In this document: positions 50,601 through 62,080 of the stretch, in pieces
Numbering within the stretch: the stretch's first letter is position 1
How the letters are laid out: every line of letters starts with the position of its first letter
Assembly (NCBI GenBank): GCA_947579665.1
Contig: OX388349.1
Coordinates: 42,882,641 to 42,946,640 of the forward strand
Origin: Sympetrum striolatum
Taxonomy: Eukaryota > Arthropoda > Insecta > Odonata > Libellulidae
DNA: 64,000 bases
Reading direction: 5' to 3'
Translations under genes and position numbers: made by a program
Notes under the pieces: model-generated
The model's database searches: none
What the model was told of the DNA's origin: nothing
The model's input: the letters and a program-made list of their open reading frames with translations, nothing else

Positions 50601-53600
50601 AAATTCTTTTCCTAAAATTTCAGAATTTCAAGATATATTTTGACTTATATTGAAGAAATTAATGCCATCATTCCAAAGATTTTTCAAAAAGCTTTTTTTT
50701 TTCAACAAATTAAGGAATAATTGTCAAAATATTTGCAATATTTTTATATTTCAGATTTGTTTCTTAAATTTGAGAAATTCAAGTTTAATTTTGACTTATA
50801 TTGAAGATAATTATTACATAATTTCAAAGATTTTTCAAAAGTTTTTTTTCTCATTAATTTTGGAAAAATTCGGAAAATATTTGCAATTTTTTAAATAATT
50901 TAGTTTTTTGGCTTTTTTTCCTTTAAAATTGAAAAATAAAATATATATTGTGTCTAAAATTGATGATTTTAATTACAAATATCAAAATAGTTTTCAAAAA
51001 GTAATTTTTTAATACAAATTATGGAAATATTGACATAATATTTGCAATTTTTTTATATTTCAAAACTTTTTTCTTAAAATTGAGAAATTCAAGTTAAATT
51101 TTGACTAATGTTGAAGATAATTTTTACAAAATTTCAAAGATTTTCAGAAAGTTATTTCTTTCTCATCAAATTTTTGAAAAATTGGCAAAATATTTGCAAT
51201 TTTTTTATATTTTAGTTTTTTGATTTTTTTCTTAAATTTGAGGAATAAAACATAAATTGTGTCTAAAATTGATAATATTTATGACAAGTACCAAATGATT
51301 CTTCAAAAAATTTTTTTATTACAAATTACGGAAAAATTGCCGAAATATTTGCAATTTTTTAAAATATTTCTGTTTTTTGGATTATTTTCCTCACATTTGA
51401 GAAATTCAAGAAAAATATTGACTAATATTGAAGATAAATATTACAAAATTCCTATGATTTAAAAAAAAGGCATTATTTCAACAAAATATGGAAGAAATGG
51501 CAAAATATTTGCAATTGTTTAATAAATTAGTTTTTCCGATTTCTTTTCCTAAAAAGTAAGTAATTCAAATATAAATTTTGACTAATATTGATGAATTCAA
51601 TACCATCATACAGAAGATTTTTCAAAAAGTTTTTTTTTTCTTCAAATTATGGAAAATTTGGCGAAATATTTGCAATTTTTTTATATATCAGACATTGTTT
51701 CTTAAATGTGAGAAATTCAAGTTAAATTTTGACTAATATTGAAGAAAATTACTGCAAAATTACAAAAATTTCTCAAAAAGGTATTTCTTTCTCATCAAAC
51801 GTTTGAAAAATTGGCAAATATTTGCAATTTTTTCAAATATTATATTTTTTTTCCTTAAATTTAAGAAATAAAACGTAAATTGTCTCTAAAAATGATGATA
51901 TTTATTACAAATTTCAAAATATTTTTCAAAAAAATTTTTTTTTCTCATAAATTTTGGAAAAATTGACGAAATATTTGCAATTTTTTTAATATTTCTGTGT
52001 TTTTTAATTTTTTTCTAAAATTTGAGAAATTCAAGTTTAATTTTGAGTAATATTGGAGATAATTTATACAAATTTTCAAAGATTTTCAGAAAGTTATATC
52101 TTTCTTATCAAATTTTTGAAAAATTGGCAAAATATTTGCAATTTTTTTTATATTTTAGTTTCTTGAAATGTTTTCTTGAATTTGAGAATAAAACATAAAT
52201 TGTGTCTAACTTTGACGATATTTATTACAGATATCAAAAGATTTTTATTTATTTAAACAAATTACGGAAAAATTGGCAAAATATTTGCAGTTTTTTTAAA
52301 TAATATAATTTTCCTGTTTTTTGTTTCCTTAAATTTGAGAAATAAAACATAAATTACATAAAAAATCGATAATATTTAATACAAATATTAAAATGTTTTT
52401 CAAAAAATTTTTTTTCTCATCAAATTTGGAAAAATTGCCGAAATATTTGCAATTTTTTTTAATATTTCAGTTTTTTTGAATTTTTTTCCTAAAATTTGAA
52501 AATTTCAAGATAAATTTTGACTAATATTGAAGAAATTAATACCATCATACCAAATATTTTTCAAAAAATTTTTTTTCAACAAATTAAGTAAACATTGTCG
52601 AATTATTTGCAATATTCTCTATACTTCCAATTTTTTTCTTAAATTTGAGGCATTCAAGTTTTCTTTTGAGTAATATTTAAGATAATTATTACAAAATTTC
52701 AAAAATTTTTCAAAATTTTTATTTTCTCATTTATTTCGGAAAAATACGGAAAATATTTGCAATTTTTTTAAATAATTTAGTATTTTGGCTTTTTTCCATT
52801 AAAATTGAAAACTTAAATAAATATTCTGTCAAAATTGATGATATTAATTACAAATATCAAAAGAGTTTTCAAAAAGTCATTTTTTATTAAAAATTATGGA
52901 AGTATTGGCGAAATATTTGCAATATTTTTATATTTCAGAATTTTTTTCCTAAAATTGAGAAATTCAAGTTAAATTTTGACTAATATTGAAGATAATTTTT
53001 ACAAATTTTCAAAGATTTTCAGAAAGTTATTTCTTTCTCACCAAATTTTTGAAAAAATGCCGAAATATTTGCAATTTTTTTAAAATATTTCTGTTTCTTT
53101 ATTTTTTTTCCTTAAATATGAGACATTCGGTAGCAATTTGACAATAATTGATGATAATTATTACAAAATTGCATAGATTTTTCAAAAAAAAATGTTTTTC
53201 AAGAAATTACGGAAAAAATTGCGAAAAATTTAAAATATTTTAATATTTCAGTTTTTCCGATTTCTATTATTAAAATTTAAGAAATTCAAGATAAATATTG
53301 ACTAAAATTGAAGAAATTAATTCAATCATACCAAATATTTTTCAAAAAGTTTTTTTTTATTACAAATTACGGAAAAATTGCCTAAATATTTGCAATTTTT
53401 TTAAGTATTTCTGTTTTTTGGATTATTTTTCCAAACATTTGAGAAATTCAAGATAAATTTTGACTAGTATTCAGAAAGTAATATCTTTCTTATCAAACGT
53501 TTGAAAAATTGGTTAGTTTCTTGAAATTTTTTCTTAAATTTGAGAATAAAACATAAATTGTTTCTAACTTTGACGATATTTATTACAGATATCAAAAGAT

Positions 53601-55376
53601 TTTTATTTATTTCCACAAATTACGTCAAAATTGGCAAAATATTTGCAGTTTTTTTAATTAATTTAATTTTCCTGGTTTTTTTTCCTTAAATTTGAGAAAT
53701 AAAACATAAATTAAATCAAAAAACGATAATATTTAATACAAATATTAAAATATTTTTCAAAAAATTTTTTTTCTCATAAAATTTGGAAAAATTGCCGAAA
53801 TATTTGCAATTCTATACTTCCTATTTTTTTCTTAAATTTGAGGCATTCAAGCTTTCTTTTGACTAATATTTAAGATAATTATTACAAAATTTCTTTTTTC
53901 TCATTTATTTCGGAAAAATTCGGAAAGTTTTTGCAATTTTTTTAAATAATTTAGTTTTTTGGCTTTTTTCCTTTAAAATTGAAAACTTAAATATATATTC
54001 TGTCAAAATTAATGATATTAATTACAAATATCAAAAGAGTTTTCAAAAAGTCATTTTTTATTACAAATTATGGAAGTATTGGCGTAATATTTGCAATTTT
54101 TTTATATTTCAGAATTTTTTTCTTAAAATTGAGAAATTCAAGTTAAATTTTGACAAATATTGAAGATAATTTTTACAAATTTTCAAAGATTTTCAGAAAG
54201 TTATTTCTTTCTCATCAAATTTTTGAAAAATTGGCAAAATATTTGCAATTTTTTTATATTTTAGTTTTCTGATTTTTTTTCTTAAATTTGAGAAATAAAA
54301 CATAAATTATGTCTAAAATTGATAATTTTTATTACAAATACCAAAAGATTCTTAAAATTGGCAAAATATTTTGCAATTTTTTCAAATATTGTAGTTTTGT
54401 TATCCTTAAATTTGAGAAATAAAAGGTAAATTGTCTCTTAAATTGATGATATTTATTACAAATTTCATAAAAGTTTTCAAAAAAAATTTTTTTTTTCTCA
54501 TAAATTTTGGAAAAATTGACGAAATATTTGCAATTTTTTTAATATTTCAGTGTTTTTGAAATTTTTTCCTAAAATTTGAGGATTTGAAGATAAATTTTGA
54601 CTAGTATTGAAGAAATTAATACCATCATACCAAAGATTTTTCAAAAAGTTTTTTTTTTCAAAAAATTACGGAAAAATTGTCAAAATATTTGCAATATTTT
54701 TTATATTTCAGATTTTTTTCTTAAATATGAGAAATTCAAGTTTAATTATGACTAATATTGAAGATATTTATTAGTTTTTTTTTCTCATTAATTTTGGAAA
54801 AATTCGGAAAATATTTGCAAGTTTTTTATTAATTTTGTTTCTTGATATTTTTCCTAAATTTGAGAAAAAAAATAAAAATTGTGTCTAAAATCGACGATGT
54901 TTATTACAGATATCAAAAGATTTTTTTTAATTCAGCAAATTACGGAAAAATTGCCAAATAATAGCAGTTATTTTAAATAATTTACATTTTTTCCCTTAAA
55001 TTTGAGTAATAAAACATAAATTGAGTCAAAAATTGATTATATTTATTACAAATATGAAGATATTTTTCAAAAAAAATTTTTCTCATAAATTATGGAAAAA
55101 TTGCCGAAATATTTGCAATTTTTTTTTTTTTGTATTTCAGTTTTTTGGATTTTTTATCCTAAAATTTGAGAATTTCAAGGTAAATTTTGACTAAAATTGA
55201 AGAAAATAATACCATCATACCAAAAATTTAAAAAAAGTTTTTATTTCATCAAAATACGGAAAATTGGCAATATATTTGCAGTTTTTATAAAGAAATATAG
55301 TTTTCCGGGTTTTTTTTCCTTAAATTTGAGAAATAAAACATAAATTGAGTCAAAAATTGATAATATTTATTACAAA
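47609..55376 (+). repeat. Higher-order unit 9, 7,768 bp
   Basis: Copy of unit 4 in the second super-repeat, longer by two bases because of single-base indels. Confidence 0.9.
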
Positions 55377-58300
55377 TACCAAAAGATTCTTAAAAAGTTT
55401 TTTTTCCAACAAATTACGGAAAAATTGCCGAAATATTTACGATTAATTTAATATTTCAGTTTTTTGGATTTTTTTTCCTGAAATTTGAGAAATTCAAAAT
55501 AAATTTTGACTAATATGGAAAATAATTTTCACAAAATTCCAATGAATTTTTATAAAGGCTTTTTTTTACAAATTACTGAAAAAAATGGCGAAATATTTAA
55601 AATTTCTTTAAAATTTCAGTATTTCCGATATCGTTTCCTGAAATTTAAGTAATTCAAGATATATTTTGACTTATATTGAAGAAATTAATGCCATCATTCC
55701 AAAGATTTTTCAAAAGCTTTTTTTTTTCAACAAATTACGGAATAATTGTCAAAATATTTGCAACATTTTTATATTTCAGATTTGTTTCTTAAATTTGAGA
55801 AATTCAAGTTTAATTTTGACTTATATTGAAGATAATTATTACATAATTTCAAAGATTTTTCAAAAGTTTTTTTTCTCATTAATTTTGGAAAAATTCGGAA
55901 AATATTTGCAATTTTTTTAAATAATTTAGTTTTTTGGCTTTTTTTCCTTTAAAATTGAAAAATAAAATATATATTGTGTCTAAAGTTGATGATTTTAATT
56001 ACAAATATCAAAAGAGTTTTCAAAAAGTAATTTTTTAATACAAATTATGGAAATATTGACATAATATTTGCAATTTTTTTATATTTCAAAACTTTTTTCT
56101 TAAAATTGAGAAATTCAAGTTAAATTTTGACTAATGTTGAAGATAATTTTTACAAAATTTCAAAGATTTTCAGAAAGTTATTTCTTTCTCATCAAATTTT
56201 TGAAAAATTGGCAAAATATTTGCAATTTTTTTATATTTTAGTTTTTTGATTTTTTTCTTAAATTTGAGGAATAAAACATAAATTGTGTCTAAAATTGATA
56301 ATATTTATGACAAGTACCAAATGATTCTTCACAAAATTTTTTTATTACAAATTACGGAAAAATTGCCGAAATATTTGCAATTTTTTAAAATATTTCTGTT
56401 TTTTGGATTATTTTCCTCACATTTGAGAAATTCAAGAAAAATATTGACTAATATTGAAGATAAATATTACAAAATTCCTATGATTTTAAAAAAAGGCATT
56501 ATTTCAACAAAATACGGAAGAAATGGCAAAATATTTGCAATTGTTTAATAAATTAGTTTTTCCGATTTCTTTTCCTAAAAAGTAAGTAATTCAAATATAA
56601 ATTTTGACTAATATTAATGAATTCAATACCATCATACAGAAGATTTTTCAAAAAGTATTTTTTTTCTTCAAATTATGGAAAATTTGGCGAAATATTTGCA
56701 ATTTTTTTATATATCAGACATTGTTTCTTAAATGTGAGAAATTCAAGTTAAATTTTGACTAATATTGAAGAAAATTACTGCAAAATTACAAAAATTTCTC
56801 AAAAAGGTATTTCTTTCTCATCAAATGTTTGAAAAATTGGCAAATATTTGCAATTTTTTCAAATATTATATTTTTTTTCCTTAAATTTAAGAAAAAAAAC
56901 GTAAATTGTCTCTAAAATTGATGATATTTATTACAAATTTCAAAATATTTTTCAAAAAAATTTTTTTTTCTCATAAATTTTGGAAAAATTGACGAAATAT
57001 TTGCAATTTTTTTAATATTTCTGTGTTTTTTAATTTTTTTCTAAAATTTGAGAAATTTAAGTTTAATTTTGAGTAATATTGGAGATAATTTATACAAATT
57101 TTCAAAGATTTTCAGAAAGTTATATCTTTCTTATCAAATTTTTGAAAAATTGGCAAAATATTTGCAATTTTTTTTATATTTTAGTTTCTTGAAATGTTTT
57201 CTTGAATTTGAGAATAAAACATAAATTGTGTCTAACTTTGACGATATTTATTACAGATATCAAAAGATTTTTATTTATTTCAACAAATTACGGAAAAATT
57301 GGCAAAATATTTGCAGTTTTTTTAATTAATTTAATTTTCCTGGTTTTTTTTCCTTAAATTTGAGAAATAAAACATAAATTAAATCAAAAAACGATAATAT
57401 TTAATACAAATATTAAAATATTTTTCAAAAAATTTTTTTTCTCATAAAATTTGGAAAAATTGCCGAAATATTTGCAATTTTTTTATATTTCAGTTTTTTT
57501 GAATTTTTTTCCTAAAATTTGAGAATTTCAAGATAAATTTTGAGTAAAATTGAAGAAATTAATACCATCATACCAAATATTTTTCAAAAAGTTTCTTTTT
57601 AACAAATTACGTAAACATTGTCGAATTATTTGCAATATTCTCTATACTTCCGATTTTTTTCTTAAATATGAGAAATTCAAGTTTAATTATGACTAATATT
57701 GAAGATATTTATTAGTTTTTTTTCCTCATTAATTTTGGAAAAATTCGGAAAATATTTGCAATTTTTTTATTAATTTAGTTTCTTGATATTTTTCCTAAAT
57801 TTGAGAAATAAAATATAAATTGTGTCTAAAATTGACGATGTTTATTACAGATATCAAAAGATTTTTTTAAATTCAGCAAATTACGGAAAAATTGCCAAAT
57901 AATAGCAGTTATTTTAAATAATTTACATTTTTTCCCTTAAATTTGAGTAATAAAACATAAATTGAGTCAAAAATTGATTATATTTATTACAAATATCAAG
58001 ATATTTTTCAAAAAAAATTTTTCTCATAAATTATGGAAAAATTGCCGAAATATTTGCAATTTTTTTATATTTCAGTTTTTTTGAATTTTTTATCCTAAAA
58101 TTTGAGAATTTCAAGGTAAATTTTGACTAAAATATATATATATAATAATCCACAAAATTCAAGTTTAATTTTGAGTAATATTGGAGATAATTTATACAAA
58201 TTTTCAAAGATTTTCAGAAAGTTATATCTTTCTTATCAAATTTTTGAAAAATTGGCAAAATATTTGCAATTTTTTTTATATTTTAGTTTCTTGAAATGTT

Positions 58301-59850
58301 TTCTTGAATTTGAGAATAAAACATAAATTGTGTCTAACTTTGACGATATTTATTACAGATATCAAAAGATTTTTATTTATTTCAACAAATTACGGAAAAA
58401 TTGGCAAAATATTTGCAGTTTTTTTAATTAATTTAATTTTCCTGGTTTTTTTTCCTAAAATTTGAGAAATAAAACAAATTAAATCAAAAAACGATAATAT
58501 TTAATACAAATATTAAAATATTTTTCAAAAAATTTTTTTTCTCATAAAATTTGGAAAAATTGCCGAAATATTTGCAATTCTATACTTCCTATTTTTTTCT
58601 TAAATTTGAGGCATTCAAGCTTTCTTTTGACTAATATTTAAGATAATTATTAGAAAATTTATTTTTTCTCATTTATTTCGGAAAAATTCGGAAAGTTTTT
58701 GCAATTTTTTTAAATAATTTAGTTTTTTGGCTTTTTTCCTTTAAAATTGAAAACTTAAATATATATTCTGTCAAAATTAATGATATTAATTACAAATATC
58801 AAAAGAGTTTTCAAAAAGTCATTTTTTATTACAAATTATGGAAGTATTGGCGTAATATTTGCAATTTTTTTATATTTCAGAATTTTTTTCTTAAAATTGA
58901 GAAATTCAAGTTAAATTTTGACAAATATTGAAGATAATTTTTACAAATTTTCAAAGATTTTCAGAAAGTTATTTCTTTCTCATCAAATTTTTGAAAAATT
59001 GGCAAAATATTTGCAATTTTTTTATATTTTAGTTTTCTGATTTTTTTTCTTAAATTTGAGAAATAAAACATAAATTATGTCTAAAATTGATAATTTTTAT
59101 TACAAATACCAAAAGATTCTTAAAATTGGCAAAATATTTTGCAATTTTTTCAAATATTGTAGTTTTGTTATCCTTAAATTTGAGAAATAAAAGGTAAATT
59201 GTCTCTTAAATTGATGATATTTATTACAAATTTCATAAAAGTTTTCAAAAAAAATTTTTTTTTCTCATAAATTTTGGAAAAATTGATATTTGCAAGTTTT
59301 TTATTAATTTTGTTTCTTGATATTTTTCCTAAATTTGAGAAAAAAAATATAAATTGTGTCTAAAATTGACGATGTTTATTACAGATATCAAAAGATTTTT
59401 TTTAATTCAGCAAATTACGGAAAAATTGCCAAATAATAGCAGTTATTTTAAATAATTTACATTTTTTCCCTTAAATTTGAGTAATAAAACATAAATTGAG
59501 TCAAAAATTGATTATATTTATTACAAATATGAAGATATTTTTCAAAAAAAATTTTTCTCATAAATTATGGAAAAATTGCCGAAATATTTGCAATTTTTTT
59601 TTTTTGTATTTCAGTTTTTTGGATTTTTTATCCTAAAATTTGAGAATTTCAAGGTAAATTTTGACTAAAATTGAAGAAAATAATACCATCATACCAAAAA
59701 TTTAAAAAAAGTTTTTATTTCATCAAAATACGGAAAATTGGCAATATATTTGCAGTTTTTATAAAGAAATATAGTTTTCCGGGTTTTTTTTCCTTAAATT
59801 TGAGAAATAAAACATAAATTGAGTCAAAAATTGATAATATTTATTACAAA
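55377..59850 (+). repeat. Higher-order unit 10, 4,474 bp
   Basis: Copy of unit 5, with the same AT junction (58130-58153) and the same two-monomer deletion at about 59285. Confidence 0.9.
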
Positions 59851-62080
59851 TACCAAAAGATTCTTAAAAAGTTTTTTTTCCAACAAATTACGGAAAAATT
59901 GCCGAAATATTTACGATTAATTTAATATTTCAGTTTTTTGGATTTTTTTTCCTGAAATTTGAGAAATTCCAAATAAATTTTGACTAATATGGAAAATAAT
60001 TTTCACAAAATTCCAATGAATTTTTATAAAGGCTTTTTTTTACAAATTACTGAAAAAAATGGCGAAATATTTAAAATTTCTTTAAAATTTCAGTATTTCC
60101 GATATCGTTTCCTGAAATTTAAGTAATTCAAGATATATTTTGACTTATATTGAAGAAATTAATGCCATCATTCCAAAGATTTTTCAAAAAGCTTTTTTTT
60201 TTCAACAAATTACGGAATAATTGTCAAAATATTTGCAACATTTTTATATTTCAGATTTGTTTCTTAAATTTGAGAAATTCAAGTTTAATTTTGACTTATA
60301 TTGAAGATAATTATTACATAATTTCAAAGATTTTTCAAAAGTTTTTTTTCTCATTAATTTTGGAAAAATTCGGAAAATATTTGCAATTTTTTTAAATAAT
60401 TTAGTTTTTTGGCTTTTTTTCCTTTAAAATTGAAAAATAAAATATATATTGTGTCTAAAGTTGATGATTTTAATTACAAATATCAAAAGAGTTTTCAAAA
60501 AGTAATTTTTTAATACAAATTATGGAAATATTGACATAATATTTGCAATTTTTTTATATTTCAAAACTTTTTTCTTAAAATTGAGAAATTCAAGTTAAAT
60601 TTTGACTAATGTTGAAGATAATTTTTACAAAATTTCAAAGATTTTCAGAAAGTTATTTCTTTCTCATCAAATTTTTGAAAAATTGGCAAAATATTTGCAA
60701 TTTTTTTATATTTTAGTTTTTTGATTTTTTTCTTAAATTTGAGGAATAAAACATAAATTGTGTCTAAAATTGATAATATTTATGACAAGTACCAAATGAT
60801 TCTTCACAAAATTTTTTTATTACAAATTACGGAAAAATTGCCGAAATATTTGCAATTTTTTAAAATATTTCTGTTTTTTGGATTATTTTCCTCACATTTG
60901 AGAAATTCAAGAAAAATATTGACTAATATTGAAGATAAATATTACAAAATTCCTATGATTTTAAAAAAAGGCATTATTTCAACAAAATACGGAAGAAATG
61001 GCAAAATATTTGCAATTGTTTAATAAATTAGTTTTTCCGATTTCTTTTCCTAAAAAGTAAGTAATTCAAATATAAATTTTGACTAATATTAATGAATTCA
61101 ATACCATCATACAGAAGATTTTTCAAAAAGTTTTTTTTTTCTTCAAATTATGGAAAATTTGGCGAAATATTTGCAATTTTTTTATATATCAGACATTGTT
61201 TCTTAAATGTGAGAAATTCAAGTTAAATTTTGACTAATATTGAAGAAAATTACTGCAAAATTACAAAAATTTCTCAAAAAGGTATTTCTTTCTCATCAAA
61301 TGTTTGAAAAATTGGCAAATATTTGCAATTTTTTCAAATATTATATTTTTTTTCCTTAAATTTAAGAAATAAAACGTAAATTGTCTCTAAAATTGATGAT
61401 ATTTATTACAAATTTCAAAATATTTTTCAAAAAAATTTTTTTTTCTCATAAATTTTGGAAAAATTGACGAAATATTTGCAATTTTTTTAATATTTCTGTG
61501 TTTTTTAATTTTTTTCTAAAATTTGAGAAATTTAAGTTTAATTTTGAGTAATATTGGAGATAATTTATACAAATTTTCAAAGATTTTCAGAAAGTTATAT
61601 CTTTCTTATCAAATTTTTGAAAAATTGGCAAAATATTTGCAATTTTTTTTATATTTTAGTTTCTTGAAATGTTTTCTTGAATTTGAGAATAAAACATAAA
61701 TTGTGTCTAACTTTGACGATATTTATTACAGATATCAAAAGATTTTTATTTATTTCAACAAATTACGGAAAAATTGGCAAAATATTTGCAGTTTTTTTAA
61801 TTAATTTAATTTTCCTGGTTTTTTTTTCCTTAAATTTGAGAAATAAAACATAAATTAAATCAAAAAAAAATCAGAATTTCAAGGTAAATTTTGACTAAAA
61901 TTGAAGAAAATAATACCATCATACCAAAAATTTAAAAAAAGTTTTTATTTCATCAAAATACGGAAAATTGGCAATATATTTGCAGTTTTTATAAAGAAAT
62001 ATAGTTTTCCGGGTTTTTTTTCCTTAAATTTGAGAAATAAAACATAAATTGAGTCAAAAATTGATAATATTTATTACAAA
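59851..62080 (+). repeat. Higher-order unit 11, 2,230 bp
   Basis: Copy of unit 6 with the same right junction at about 61867. Confidence 0.9.
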